From an uncultured Clostridium sp. (GTDB lineage: Bacteria; Bacillota; Clostridia; Lachnospirales; Lachnospiraceae): a DNA stretch of 40,783 nt. This document shows positions 15,648 to 25,107 of this stretch, piece after piece. The position numbers and the translations under genes were made by a program. Positions within the stretch are counted from its first letter, which is position 1; every line of letters begins with the position of its first letter. Where the stretch lies: contig CALAAS010000015.1 in NCBI GenBank assembly GCA_937885015.1, forward strand, positions 1 to 40,783, given 5' to 3'. A model generated the notes under the pieces. The model was given only the letters and a program-made list of their open reading frames with translations. It had not been told where the DNA came from and did no database searches.

Positions 15648-17000
15648 CTATTCATTTCGAATCGCAGCCAGGGGACTCAGCTTCATGGCCCGCACTGCCG
15701 GGAAAAATCCTGCTGCCATACCAATCAGCACGGCAAAAAACACAGATGGAAGCGCCAGCCACAGCGGAATGACAGAAAGTTTTCCTTCCATACCATAGAG
15801 AAACATGGCTGCCAGAAACCGGTTGATCAGAAATGAAACAATAAAGCTCAAAATAACGCCGATGATTCCTCCTGCGAACCCGATAAATCCTGCCTCAATA
15901 AGGAACATACTGCGAATATTATTCATGGCACAGCCCAACACCTTTAAAACACCGATCTCCTTGGTCCTCTCATAAATCGACATCATCATAGTATTGGCGA
16001 TTCCGATGGCCGCCACAAACAGAGACACTGCTCCAATCCCACCCAAAGCTGCCTGTACCATATTGGACTGCTCCTGGGACTGCTGAAGCCACTCCATCTG
16101 GCTGGTGGCCTCATATCCCATATCGTTGATCGCCTTCTGCACCTCCACCACATGGTCCATGTCGTCTACATTGACGGTGGCCTCGTTGTAAATAAAGTAA
16201 TTATAGGGTTTTCCCTTCTTATTGGTGGGCTGGCCCGGAATGGGATTCTTCTTGAAAATCTGCTTCAGCTGTGTCTTCAGCTTTTCCAGATCCACATACA
16301 CGCCGTAGCTGTATTCATTCCACTGATCTCCGCCTTCCACCAGTCCTGCTGCTTTCAGCATATATTTTTTTGGCGCTCTTACTGCCTCCCCGTCTCCGCC
16401 AGACGGCATCTGGGACTGGTAATATGCATTGGTGTCAAAGATGGTAAAGACCGGCCGGTTCATAAAATCCACATCCGGCATCTCCCCGGTTTCCCAGAAC
16501 CCTTTTCCCGTTTTGGAATTGTAAAAGTTCTGCGCCACCATGTTTCCAATTACCAGTTCCAGATCTCTTGTTCCCTCATCCGGAAGCTTTCCCTCCGCCA
16601 ACGGAATCGACTGCATGGCCGCCAGGGGGATTCCATGGAGCTGCACATTTCCCTCATACACCCCCTGGCGCATGATAACCCCAAGATTCAGATCCGGATA
16701 GGCGCTGGTTACATGGGGGATCGCCTCAAACTTTTTCATGGTTTCGTCAGTCATGAAGGAATCCTCCGGGTTTACCTTATCGCCTCCCATGCCATCCGAA
16801 TAATTATAAACCTCCACCGCAGTAAGGCTTCCGGAAGAAGCATACTGGTTCATGGTAAATTCCTTCAGGCCGATTCCGATGGAGATCATGACCACAATGG
16901 ATGCCGTTCCGATGGTTACGCCAAGAACCGTCAGAAACGTCCTCAGCTTTCTGCGAAGCAGATTGTTCACGCTCATCGCTACCAGATCACTAAATTTCAT
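15648..17000 (-). CDS. ABC transporter permease, MacB/FtsX type
   Basis: A 450-residue membrane protein with the MacB-like plan: one N-terminal membrane helix (about residues 20-42, RTFLTVLGVTIGTASIVVMI), a large extracellular domain (~45-320) and three C-terminal helices (~325-350, ~380-410, ~420-440), ending in SPLAAIRNE. The start ATG 17000 overlaps the preceding gene by 11 bp, with GGAG upstream. With the ATPase and the secreted partner it forms a mechanotransmission-type exporter or lipoprotein/peptide handling complex. Substrate unknown. The frame remains open beyond the TAG stop (see 15501-15647). Confidence 0.88.
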   Translation of the reverse strand: MKFSDLVAMSVNNLLRRKLRTFLTVLGVTIGTASIVVMISIGIGLKEFTMNQYASSGSLTAVEVYNYSDGMGGDKVNPEDSFMTDETMKKFEAIPHVTSAYPDLNLGVIMRQGVYEGNVQLHGIPLAAMQSIPLAEGKLPDEGTRDLELVIGNMVAQNFYNSKTGKGFWETGEMPDVDFMNRPVFTIFDTNAYYQSQMPSGGDGEAVRAPKKYMLKAAGLVEGGDQWNEYSYGVYVDLEKLKTQLKQIFKKNPIPGQPTNKKGKPYNYFIYNEATVNVDDMDHVVEVQKAINDMGYEATSQMEWLQQSQEQSNMVQAALGGIGAVSLFVAAIGIANTMMMSIYERTKEIGVLKVLGCAMNNIRSMFLIEAGFIGFAGGIIGVILSFIVSFLINRFLAAMFLYGMEGKLSVIPLWLALPSVFFAVLIGMAAGFFPAVRAMKLSPLAAIRNE

Positions 17001-18888
17001 GCTCCGTCTCCCGTTCATCATCCTCCAGTGTTTCGTCCAGCTGGCTGAGTTCTTCTTCCAGCTCTGCTTCCAGTTCCTCCTCATGCTTCTGCGCTTTTTT
17101 CTTTTTCCGGATGATTAAAACAGTTCCCGCGCCAATGGCGGCAACAGCCAGCAGGGGAAACAGGATTTTTGCGGCCCCTGAAAAGCCGCCCGGTTCTTCC
17201 TCCATGCCCCCCATATCTTCTCCCATATCCTCCGGCACTGCCATAGCATCCATTCCCTCATTGACAAACAGCATCATTTCTTTTTCCACTTCTGTGACGT
17301 TCCCGTTTTCATCCTCGTAAGAAATCACGATCTTCACTTTCCCATCATCCATGGTGGGAGCTGTGCCCGTTATCATGGCATCCACGTTTCCCGTCTCCCC
17401 AGGCTTGATATTTCCCACGTAGGCATCCACCGTCTGAATGGAATCCGCCTCAAACCGGGCCATGACATTGTAAAGAAGGACTTTTCCTGTATTATTGATT
17501 CCGAACATGACGTTTGTCTCCGTTCCCACATCAATGCTATCCGGCATGACTTCAATGGTGCTGGTATTCAGTCTCGGCTGCTGCTTAACCGGAAGAGAAA
17601 TCTTTACCTCCTCTTTTGCATTTTTAAATTCCGGACTGTCATACTGCTCCTGAATCGTCATCCGGTAGGATTTCTGTTCCGCTGTAGGCGAAGGCTTAAA
17701 AATCATGGAAAGTTCTGCGACGCCTCCCGGTGCCAGGCTATTTACTACCACCGAGGTGGAGCCAGTATCGGAAGTGAATACCGGGCTGTTCTCTACCTCC
17801 TCGGAAGCAAAGGTAAACATAATATTGGTGGCATTCACCCCGGATGAAGCATTTTTCATCCGCACCTTCAGTTCAAAAGGCTGGCCCGCATAGATTTCCG
17901 CTGGAACTGTCTCAAAGCTGTCTACAATAATACGCGCCTTTGTCCGCTCCTGCTCTCCGGCGTCTGCTGAAAGTTCATCGTCGTCCTCGCCTTTTACCCG
18001 CACATAAAACACCAGATCAATCGGTTCCGAAAACTCTCCGCCCGGCTCCTCCCGGTATGTAACCAGGTAGTGGATCGGGAAAAAGCCGGATTTCACGTCT
18101 TCTCTGACCCGCATGGAATAGGGAGCCACCGCCACCTGTCCCGGAGCCATATCGCCCAGCTTCCTGCCGTAATTCCCCTCATTGATCTCGAAGGGGAATT
18201 TCGTCACATCCGCATCCACCTGCATATCAAACCGCACATCGAATACGGGTTTCAGGCCGACATTGGTCAGATTTACGCCAAAATCCATCACCTGGCCATA
18301 GGACGTATAAGGCGTCAGCTGGCCGTCGCCAATGGAAAAATCATAGTCAAGGCTGTCTGTGTCGTCCTCCTCCGTGGAAGAGCCGTCATAGGCAGAGACC
18401 CAGATATTGACGCCCGCCTCCATGCCGTCGATGATGAAAAAGGCCTGATAATAGCCAGCCTGTAAATCCCGGCGCAGTTTGTAGCTGAGCGTGACAGATT
18501 TGGAAGTTCCCGGTTTGACATTGATTTCCTTTTCCTTAAAGGTGGAAGAATCCGCCTCAAAGGGGAAGGACTTGTCGTACCAGATCATCTCTGCCTCGTC
18601 TTCCTCGCTGCCCTCGCCAAACTGCTGCTCCATGATCCTCTCGTACTCATAGGCATTGGCCAGGCGGATCGTCTCCAGATCATTGTCACCTTTTTCTGCG
18701 CGATTGTGAATCGTCATCTTGATGGATATCTTTCCTCCCGCCTTTCCACGGGGAACCTTGTTGACCGTAACCCGGTCTTCATTGAATGTGGTCATATCCA
18801 ACATTTCTGCCTGGGCGGTTCTCGTCCCCGCCAGCACCAGCGTCGCAATCAGCAGCGCCATCAGCGGCCACTTTCTCCAGTTTTTCAT
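16990..18888 (-). CDS. Secreted, membrane-anchored beta-domain protein (COG1361-like) of the ABC operon
   Basis: A 632-residue protein with an N-terminal signal peptide (cleavage probably after TRTAQA, residue ~27), a long extracellular region of repeated Ig/CARDB-like beta units (phrases such as VKPGTSKSVTLSYKL, LAPGGVAELSMIF and NIKPGETGNVDAMI mark successive domains), a glycine/glutamate/methionine-rich stretch (~555-575), one C-terminal membrane helix (~578-598) followed by RKKKK, and an acidic cytoplasmic tail. It is encoded between the ATPase (4-bp overlap) and permease (11-bp overlap), so it is probably a stoichiometric part of the complex, in the place where Gram-negative MacAB has a membrane-fusion protein. 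Exact role unknown. Confidence 0.75.
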   Translation of the reverse strand: MKNWRKWPLMALLIATLVLAGTRTAQAEMLDMTTFNEDRVTVNKVPRGKAGGKISIKMTIHNRAEKGDNDLETIRLANAYEYERIMEQQFGEGSEEDEAEMIWYDKSFPFEADSSTFKEKEINVKPGTSKSVTLSYKLRRDLQAGYYQAFFIIDGMEAGVNIWVSAYDGSSTEEDDTDSLDYDFSIGDGQLTPYTSYGQVMDFGVNLTNVGLKPVFDVRFDMQVDADVTKFPFEINEGNYGRKLGDMAPGQVAVAPYSMRVREDVKSGFFPIHYLVTYREEPGGEFSEPIDLVFYVRVKGEDDDELSADAGEQERTKARIIVDSFETVPAEIYAGQPFELKVRMKNASSGVNATNIMFTFASEEVENSPVFTSDTGSTSVVVNSLAPGGVAELSMIFKPSPTAEQKSYRMTIQEQYDSPEFKNAKEEVKISLPVKQQPRLNTSTIEVMPDSIDVGTETNVMFGINNTGKVLLYNVMARFEADSIQTVDAYVGNIKPGETGNVDAMITGTAPTMDDGKVKIVISYEDENGNVTEVEKEMMLFVNEGMDAMAVPEDMGEDMGGMEEEPGGFSGAAKILFPLLAVAAIGAGTVLIIRKKKKAQKHEEELEAELEEELSQLDETLEDDERETEHEI

Positions 18889-19625
18889 ACCTTCCGTTCC
18901 TCCCTGTCCATTTCCCCGCCTCTGTGGCGGTTCTCTTCTATTTTTACAATCTTTCCATCTATAATATGGAAAATACGATCCGCATAGGTTGCCAGATAGT
19001 TATCGTGGGTTACCATGACCAGCGTCTGATTCTGTTCCCGCACGATTTTCTGCATCAGTTTCAGCACATCCATCGTAGTGTGGGAATCCAGGTTTCCCGT
19101 CGGCTCATCGGCAAATATAATCTCCGGCCGGACCACCAGCGCCCTGGCAATTCCCACTCGCTGCTGCTGTCCGCCGGACATCTGATTGGGCATATGATCT
19201 TCCACTTTTTCAAGTCCCACCAGCTTCAGGTACTTTCTGGCCAGATCCAGCCTCTTTTTCTTTGCCATCCCGCGAAAAGACAGCGGAAGCGCTACATTTT
19301 CCACTGCATTCATAGTTCCCAGGAGGTTGTAGGCCTGAAAAATAAAGCCAACCTTCTCCCGGCGAAAGGCCACCAGCTGATCCTCGCTCAGCTTTTCAAT
19401 ATGACTGCCCCCTATGACAATCTCACCCTTTGTTGGTTTTTCCAGGCCGGCCAGCATATTCAGAAGCGTCGACTTTCCCGATCCCGAAGTTCCCACGATG
19501 GCACAGAATTCGCCGCGGTACATGGTAAAATCCACGCCATTCAAAGCATGCACCCTGGTCTCCCCGACCCGGTAAATCTTATATAAATCTTTAACCTGTA
19601 TGACAGGGATCTTTTCATTCGCCAT
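18885..19625 (-). CDS. ABC transporter ATP-binding protein, MacB/LolD type
   Basis: A 246-residue ATPase with Walker A GTSGSGKST, Q-loop region FIFQAYNLLGTMNAVENV, signature MSGGQQQR, Walker B IIFADEPTGNLDS and switch His in VMVTHDN. This set is characteristic of ATPases driving FtsX/MacB permeases. It is first in its operon, and a TATAAT (19675-19680) with a poor -35 lies about 50 bp upstream. It is divergent from pyrB across a 270-bp gap. Confidence 0.92.
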   Translation of the reverse strand: MANEKIPVIQVKDLYKIYRVGETRVHALNGVDFTMYRGEFCAIVGTSGSGKSTLLNMLAGLEKPTKGEIVIGGSHIEKLSEDQLVAFRREKVGFIFQAYNLLGTMNAVENVALPLSFRGMAKKKRLDLARKYLKLVGLEKVEDHMPNQMSGGQQQRVGIARALVVRPEIIFADEPTGNLDSHTTMDVLKLMQKIVREQNQTLVMVTHDNYLATYADRIFHIIDGKIVKIEENRHRGGEMDREERKV

Positions 19626-19787
19626 CGAACTTCCTCCATCGGATATTTGCAGTCCTATCTCCTTCTGCTATTCTATTATACATAACACGCCCCCAAACTC
19701 CTACCCTTCTTTTTCTTAAAGTTCCTTACACTTTTCTTACCTTACCCATTACTCATAGCCCCCTGAAAAGAACTTTTTTAAAACCGG

Positions 19788-19816
19788 TGGCAATTATATC
19801 CGAAATGCTATATAAT
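19788..19816 (+). promoter_or_regulatory. Probable pyrBI promoter
   Basis: TGGCAA (19788-19793, weak -35), 17 bp, TATAAT (19811-19816), then a leader of ~70 nt to the pyrB start. I see no convincing PyrR-binding element or attenuator in this leader. Confidence 0.5.
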
Positions 19817-19895
19817 ATTCTCGGTAATGGCCGGGACAGACAGCTTTCCTGAGCCGTTATGATTCTTCAAAACTAAGAGGACAAAGGAGAATGAA

Positions 19896-20819
19896 ATGAG
19901 ACATTTACTGAATCCACTGGATTTTTCTGTGGAAGAAATCGACGCACTTCTGGATCTGGCCTCTGACATTGAGGCTAACCCCAAGAAGTACGCCCATGTC
20001 TGCGACGGAAAAAAAATTGCTACTCTGTTTTATGAGCCCAGTACACGGACCCGTTTAAGCTTTGAAGCTGCCATGCTGAATCTGGGCGGCAGTGTTCTTG
20101 GCTTTTCATCGGCGGATTCCAGCTCCGCTGCCAAAGGCGAGAGCGTTTCCGATACGATCCGTGTCGTTTCCTGCTTTGCCGATATATGCGCCATGCGCCA
20201 TCCCAAGGAGGGCGCCCCTATGGTTGCCTCCCTTCACTCTGAAATTCCGGTGATCAACGCCGGTGACGGCGGCCACCAGCACCCGACCCAGACTCTGACA
20301 GATCTGATGACGATCCGTTCCCTGAAAGGCCGCCTGGGAAATATGACGGTGGGACTCTGCGGCGACCTGAAATTTGGCCGCACGGTCCACTCTCTGATCA
20401 ACGCTCTGGCCCGGTACGAAGGAATTCGATTTGTCCTCATCTCCCCGCCAGAGCTGCGTGTTCCGGATTATATCAAAGAAGATCTTCTGGATTCCCGCGG
20501 TATTGAATATCGCGAGGTGGAAAACCTGGACGACGCCATGCCGGAGTTGGATATTCTCTACATGACCCGCGTTCAGAGAGAACGTTTCTTTAACGAAGAG
20601 GACTACATCCGCATGAAGGACTGCTATATTCTGGATCCGTCCAAAATGCGTCTGGCAAAAGAGGATATGTTCGTTCTTCATCCGCTTCCCCGGGTCAATG
20701 AAATCTCCGTGGAGGTGGACAAGGATCCCCGTGCTGCGTACTTTAAGCAGGTTCAGTACGGCGTCTATGTGCGTATGGCCCTGATCATGACATTACTGGA
20801 GGTGGAAAAGCCATGTTAA
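19896..20819 (+). CDS. pyrB: Aspartate carbamoyltransferase catalytic subunit
   Basis: A 307-residue enzyme making carbamoyl aspartate, the committed step of pyrimidine synthesis. Seen: YEPSTRTRLSFE (carbamoyl-phosphate loop), GDGGHQHPTQTLTDL and HPLPRVNEIS. Length is typical of class B/E. coli-like chains that assemble with PyrI. RBS AAAGGAG precedes ATG 19896. Its end overlaps pyrI by 7 bp. Confidence 0.96.
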   Translation: MRHLLNPLDFSVEEIDALLDLASDIEANPKKYAHVCDGKKIATLFYEPSTRTRLSFEAAMLNLGGSVLGFSSADSSSAAKGESVSDTIRVVSCFADICAMRHPKEGAPMVASLHSEIPVINAGDGGHQHPTQTLTDLMTIRSLKGRLGNMTVGLCGDLKFGRTVHSLINALARYEGIRFVLISPPELRVPDYIKEDLLDSRGIEYREVENLDDAMPELDILYMTRVQRERFFNEEDYIRMKDCYILDPSKMRLAKEDMFVLHPLPRVNEISVEVDKDPRAAYFKQVQYGVYVRMALIMTLLEVEKPC

Positions 20820-21238
20820 ATATCAGCGGATTAAATGAAGGGATCGTGCTGGATCACATCCAGGCCGGCCGAAGCATGGATATCTATCAAAAACTGGGAC
20901 TGGACAAACTGGATTGCCAGATCGCCATTATCAAGAATGCCCGAAGCCAAAAGATGGGCCGCAAGGATATTATCAAAATCGACGGAGGACTTGATCTGGT
21001 AAACCTGGATATCCTGGGGTACATCGACCACCGGATTACCATCAACATCATCCGGGACGGAAAAATCGCAGAAAAAAAGCGGGTCAAAATGCCGCAGAAA
21101 ATAACCAACGTGATTTTCTGCAAAAATCCGCGCTGCATTACTTCCATTGAACAGGAGCTCCCTCATGTGTTCTATCTGGCAGACGAGGAACAGGAAGTGT
21201 ATCGCTGCCAGTATTGTGACGAAAAGTATTCTAAATAG
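20813..21238 (+). CDS. pyrI: Aspartate carbamoyltransferase regulatory subunit
   Basis: A 141-residue allosteric chain that binds nucleotides through its N-terminal domain and zinc through four cysteines (FCKNPRC and CQYC near the C-terminus). Its presence indicates a holoenzyme with feedback control by CTP. It is translationally coupled to pyrB by a 7-bp overlap and followed by a hairpin terminator. Confidence 0.95.
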   Translation: MLNISGLNEGIVLDHIQAGRSMDIYQKLGLDKLDCQIAIIKNARSQKMGRKDIIKIDGGLDLVNLDILGYIDHRITINIIRDGKIAEKKRVKMPQKITNVIFCKNPRCITSIEQELPHVFYLADEEQEVYRCQYCDEKYSK

Positions 21239-21293
21239 CCTTTCTTTCCGCTTCTGGCAGTCTCCTGCGAGCACCGCCAGAACGTATGCAAAA

Positions 21294-21344
21294 GGCGTCC
21301 CGAACAGGCAAATCAAAAAATTCGCTTATTCGGGACGCCTTTTT
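21294..21344. terminator. Bidirectional terminator between pyrI and rnpB
   Basis: GGCGTCCCGAA (21294-21304) pairs with TTCGGGACGCC (21329-21339). Five T follow on the plus strand (pyrBI), and four T follow on the minus strand (rnpB), so one hairpin can serve both converging units. Confidence 0.85.
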
Positions 21345-21357
21345 ATATCATAGGAAA

Positions 21358-21728
21358 TATTTGAGCAAAACGGTAAGCCGGGTTATGTCGTTGGATGGTC
21401 ATCTATCTAGGCCTGCCGTCACCAACAGGCTCAAGCAACCTACCCGGGAGCAGACGGGCCGCCTTATGCTCCCTGTTCGGTCTTGCTTCGGATGGGGTTT
21501 ACATGTGCCCCGGCTGTTACCAGCCGGGCGGTAGTCTCTTACACTGCCCTTCCACCCTTACCCGGATTGAGTCGGCATATTGCCGACTCCCGGGCGGTAC
21601 ATTTCTGTTGCACTGTCCTTGGAGTCGCCTCCACCAGACGTTATCTGGCATCCTGCCCTGTGAAGCCCGGACTTTCCTCATCTGCCGCCTTTCGGCCATT
21701 GCAGCTACGACCATCTGTCTTACTCAAA
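21358..21728 (-). ncRNA. rnpB: RNase P RNA, bacterial type A
   Basis: Catalytic RNA that trims the 5' leaders of tRNA precursors. Recognised on the minus strand by the conserved GAGGAAAGTCCGGGCT, GGGTAAGGGTGGAAGGGCAG with GTAAGAGACTACCGC, and AGATAGATGACCATCC with CCCGGCTTAC near the 3' end. The ends were set from helix P1: TTTGAGTAA near 21728 pairs with TTGCTCAAA near 21358. About 371 nt. Exact ends may shift by a few bases. Confidence 0.95.
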
Positions 21729-21761
21729 ACGCGCAGACGCGCTCTTTACTTCCAGCGTCTT

Positions 21762-21790
21762 ACTTTACCACATTTTTTTCCGTTTGTCTA
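21762..21790 (-). promoter_or_regulatory. rnpB promoter
   Basis: Minus strand TAGACA (21785-21790), 17 bp, TAAAGT (21762-21767). It abuts the stop codon of the upstream kinase gene. The predicted start (~21755) leaves a ~27-nt leader to be trimmed. Confidence 0.65.
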
Positions 21791-23443
21791 CTATACCCTG
21801 AAACAGCTTCCGCCCACAAATTCTCGGAGAATCGAATTCTGAGGAATCAGCTCCGTGCCCACTCCAAGAAAATAATCCAGGAATTTCAAAAGCCGTTTGG
21901 CCTCCGCATACTCTGCAGAATCTCTGGGAATCCGGTATAAAAGCGGTTCTGCGTAATGCTTCAAAACAGCCAGCTCATAGAGCAGGGCAGAATTAAACAT
22001 CACATCCGCCTCCTCCTGATAAGGAAAAATATTTCTTTCCTCTCCTCTCCGGACAGAATCCCACATCCGAATGGTGGCCTGGGCGGAAGCCCCTCTGGTT
22101 CTGGCATCCCGGATCATCCGCCGGATCAGACGTCCATCTGCCGAAGGGATCCGGTTGTGCTCATCAATGTTCAGCTGAGTCAGAGCGCTGATGTAAATCT
22201 TAAATTTGCTCTCTTTGGGAAGGGAATGGGAAAGTTTTTCATTGAGACAATGGATTCCCTCGATTACCAGAATATCCTCTTTTCCCAGCTGCAGGAAATC
22301 TCCCTGATATTCCCGCTCGCCGCTGATAAAATTGTAATAGGGAAGTTCCACCCGTTCTCCTTCAAGGAGTTTTTCCATGTCCTCATTAAACTGCTTTACA
22401 TCAATACACTCCAGCGCCTCATAATCATAATTTCCATTTTCATCCCGCGGACTGTCCACGCGGTTCACAAAATAGTTATCCACCGCAATGGGGTGGGGAC
22501 GCAGTCCCAGAGCACTCAGCTGGATGGAAAGGCGATGTGAAAACGTTGTCTTTCCCGACGAAGAAGGGCCCGCAATCATCACCAGTTTTCGGCCTGAGCC
22601 GGCAATCTGCTCCGCAATATCACCGATTTTTTTCTCCTGCAGTGCTTCCTGCATAAGAATCAGTTCATTCATCCGTCCCCTGGCAATGGCCTCATTGAGG
22701 GTACCCACATTGAATACCCCCAGCTTTTTCCCCCACTGCTCCGATTCCTTCTGCACCTCATAAAGTTTTTTCTTCGGTTCGAAGGGTGACAGACGCTCTG
22801 GATCCCGGCGGGAAGGAAGAAGAAGCACAAAGCCATCTTCATAGGGCTGCAGGTCAAAATATTTCACATACCCTGTACTCATAACCATGTATCCATAAAA
22901 ATAATCCTCGAAATTTTCGATGCTGTAAATATTTACCCGGGAGGCCCGGCGAAAATAGAGCAGCTTCTCCTTATCATACATACCGTGATGGCTGAACAGT
23001 TCCACCGCATCATCCGTATTTTCACTCCGTTTTTCCAACGGAAGATCCAGAGACACAAGCCGTTTCATCTCTTTCTTTACCTGCTCCAAAAGAGATGCAT
23101 CCAGTTTCAAAGGCCCTTCCGGTTCAACATAAAGGCCATTTCCCATGGAAAAGCAGACCGTCAGCTTACTGACATTTTCTTTCCCCGCCACATCATAAAA
23201 CGCTTTCAGCATCAGAAAAACAGCGCTGCGCTCATAAGCCAGATGACCGGCTTTATCAGCTGCTGTGATAAATTCCAGCCGACAGTCCCCCTTCAAGCGC
23301 TTATGAAGTTCCCGAAGCCGTCCATTTACAGACACCAGAAGAATCTCATGCTTTACCTGTGCGGCATAATCCCCCACAATCTCTGCATAGGGCGTCCCCA
23401 CCGCGTACTCTCTCTGTTCCGAACCAATGGTCACAATCGCCAT
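21791..23443 (-). CDS. Nucleoside kinase (uridine-kinase-like) with TGS and ThrRS-like N-terminal domains
   Basis: A 550-residue fusion protein. Residues ~1-60 resemble a TGS domain, ~60-240 the second (editing-type) domain of threonyl-tRNA synthetases in degenerate form, and ~280-500 a phosphoribulokinase/uridine kinase domain with P-loop GPSSSGKTTFSHRL, DNYFVNRVDSPRDENG and VIEGIHCLN. This architecture is widespread in Clostridia and is annotated as nucleoside kinase; the natural substrate is not clear to me. The start is ATG 23443 (AGGGGATAGT upstream). It begins 14 bp after the nif3-like gene and ends the dgt-dnaG-rpoD operon, just before the rnpB promoter. Confidence 0.85.
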   Translation of the reverse strand: MAIVTIGSEQREYAVGTPYAEIVGDYAAQVKHEILLVSVNGRLRELHKRLKGDCRLEFITAADKAGHLAYERSAVFLMLKAFYDVAGKENVSKLTVCFSMGNGLYVEPEGPLKLDASLLEQVKKEMKRLVSLDLPLEKRSENTDDAVELFSHHGMYDKEKLLYFRRASRVNIYSIENFEDYFYGYMVMSTGYVKYFDLQPYEDGFVLLLPSRRDPERLSPFEPKKKLYEVQKESEQWGKKLGVFNVGTLNEAIARGRMNELILMQEALQEKKIGDIAEQIAGSGRKLVMIAGPSSSGKTTFSHRLSIQLSALGLRPHPIAVDNYFVNRVDSPRDENGNYDYEALECIDVKQFNEDMEKLLEGERVELPYYNFISGEREYQGDFLQLGKEDILVIEGIHCLNEKLSHSLPKESKFKIYISALTQLNIDEHNRIPSADGRLIRRMIRDARTRGASAQATIRMWDSVRRGEERNIFPYQEEADVMFNSALLYELAVLKHYAEPLLYRIPRDSAEYAEAKRLLKFLDYFLGVGTELIPQNSILREFVGGSCFRV

Positions 23444-23457
23444 ACTATCCCCTCCAG

Positions 23458-24258
23458 TCATACAACATGATTTGGAAAATGAATCGTCTCCCGAACAACC
23501 GATATCTGGTCTCCCAGTTTTTTTTGAAGAAATTTCTCCATAAACTCCGTAAAAATATGTTCAATTCCATAATGACCAGCATCAATTACCGCCATTCCCT
23601 GAGCGGCTGCATCAATCCCATCATGATGGCCAATATCACCGGTAATGTAAACCTGGGCCCCGCTTTGCAGTGCTTCTTTCATGGTTCCGCCTCCGGAACC
23701 GGGGCAGACTGCCGCCCGAAGCAAATGCTTTTCTGATTTCAAATCTCCAAATACGGTTACCGATGGCAGGCCGAAGGCCTGCTTTACCGCCTCCGCCGTC
23801 TCCCGAAGCGTCATGGGACGTTTCAGGAAACCGACCGTGCCGATTCCATATGGAACACCTTCTTTCGTCTCTCCCATAGGCTCCAGAATCTGCTGCTCCG
23901 TCAGGCCAAGACATTTTCCCGCCAACTCCCCCATACATCCAGGCGCTGCATCAAAATTAGTATGCATGGCAAAATATGCCAGATCGTCCTGAATCATTCT
24001 TAAAATTCGCCGCCCGATGAAGTCCTCATCCGTAACCCGGGTAAGCGGTTTGAAAATCAGCGGATGATGGGTAATCAGAAGATCCGCCCCTGCTCTTCTG
24101 GCTTCCTCCAGCACTTCATCCGTGGCATCCACAGCCAGAAAAATCCGTTTTACCTCTTTGTCTCGACGCCCGGCCAGGAGACCAGGGTTATCCCACTCAC
24201 AGGCCATGGACCTGGGGGCCAACGATTCCAACACTTCTATGATCTCACTGCATTTCAT
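23458..24258 (-). CDS. Nif3-like dinuclear metal center protein
   Basis: A 266-residue protein of the Nif3/YqfO (DUF34) family with the metal ligands expected: LLITHHPLIFKPL, MHTNFDAAPGC, and GDIGHHDGIDAAAQG with VIDAGHYGIEH. Members form hexameric toroids; biochemical function is unsettled despite older annotation as GTP cyclohydrolase I type 2. ATG 24258 follows GAGGAGG and lies inside the end of trmK (14-bp overlap), the usual gene pair in Firmicutes. Confidence 0.92.
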   Translation of the reverse strand: MKCSEIIEVLESLAPRSMACEWDNPGLLAGRRDKEVKRIFLAVDATDEVLEEARRAGADLLITHHPLIFKPLTRVTDEDFIGRRILRMIQDDLAYFAMHTNFDAAPGCMGELAGKCLGLTEQQILEPMGETKEGVPYGIGTVGFLKRPMTLRETAEAVKQAFGLPSVTVFGDLKSEKHLLRAAVCPGSGGGTMKEALQSGAQVYITGDIGHHDGIDAAAQGMAVIDAGHYGIEHIFTEFMEKFLQKKLGDQISVVRETIHFPNHVV

Positions 24259-25012
24259 ATTCTGCCTCCTCAATCATCCGGTATTTTTCTTCCAGTTCCC
24301 GCTTTCTTTCCACTGCCCGCTCTCCGCCCCGGATACCTGCAGCAGCATTAACCTCCTGGGAAGCCTGAACCGCTGTCGCCCGGATCGTGTCAGAAAGTGT
24401 TTTTATCAGCTCCAATGTCATCCGTTTTTCCCGTTCAAGATACGCCCGGAGTACCGGATCCTTTTTTTCGATCAGATACCGGCCATATATGTAACAAAAA
24501 TCCCTTTCCAGCCGCATAGTTCCGCGCCCTGCTTCCAGGATCACATAATATTTTCCATCCTCCATTACCATGCGTTCCCGGTAAATGGAAAAACCGTGAT
24601 CTTCCAGAAAATGGCGCACCAGTTCCGGTTCCGACTGGGGCGATAAAATCAGACGCTGCTTTCCTGCCTCCCAGGAAGCAAAAACAGCAGCTCCCGCCTC
24701 CAGAATCCGCACCATCAGGCCTCCGCCCATTCCGGCAATAACAATCGCATCCGCCTCCCCAGGCAAAAGTTTCTCCAGTCCGTCGGAAAGCCTGAGATCA
24801 ATACGCCCGGAAAGTCCGGCCTCTCTCACATGGTCTTTCGCCCGTTCCAGAGGCCCTTTTCTCACATCCATGGCAATGGCAGACGGGCAGATTCCCTTTT
24901 CCACCAGCCAGATCGGCACATACCCGTGATCGGTTCCCACATCTGCCGCCACACTTCCCTCCGGCACCAGAGAGGCAATGGCCAGAAGTCTCTCTGACAG
25001 TTTTATTTCCAT
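24245..25012 (-). CDS. trmK: tRNA (adenine(22)-N1)-methyltransferase
   Basis: A 255-residue SAM-dependent methyltransferase modifying A22 in the tRNA D-loop. Seen: motif I VAADVGTDHGYVPIWL, DVRKGPLERAKDH, and IVIAGMGGGLMVRIL, followed by a coiled helical C-terminal region typical of TrmK. The start at ATG 25012 places AAGGAGA about 11 nt upstream; the ATG at 25033 contains the RBS itself. It follows rpoD by 95 bp and overlaps nif3. Confidence 0.93.
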   Translation of the reverse strand: MEIKLSERLLAIASLVPEGSVAADVGTDHGYVPIWLVEKGICPSAIAMDVRKGPLERAKDHVREAGLSGRIDLRLSDGLEKLLPGEADAIVIAGMGGGLMVRILEAGAAVFASWEAGKQRLILSPQSEPELVRHFLEDHGFSIYRERMVMEDGKYYVILEAGRGTMRLERDFCYIYGRYLIEKKDPVLRAYLEREKRMTLELIKTLSDTIRATAVQASQEVNAAAGIRGGERAVERKRELEEKYRMIEEAEYEMQ

Positions 25013-25107
25013 TCTATGTTTCGTCTCCTTCATATTCCGGATTCATCCGTTTTTTCCAAACTATCTGTCCCAGACTGCCCTTTCCCATCTTCCTCCTGCC
25101 GGAATCG

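Noticed and set aside
19817..19895. PyrR-type attenuator in the pyrB leader
   Set aside because: The leader is short and I find neither a PyrR-binding loop consensus nor a terminator hairpin with T-tract.
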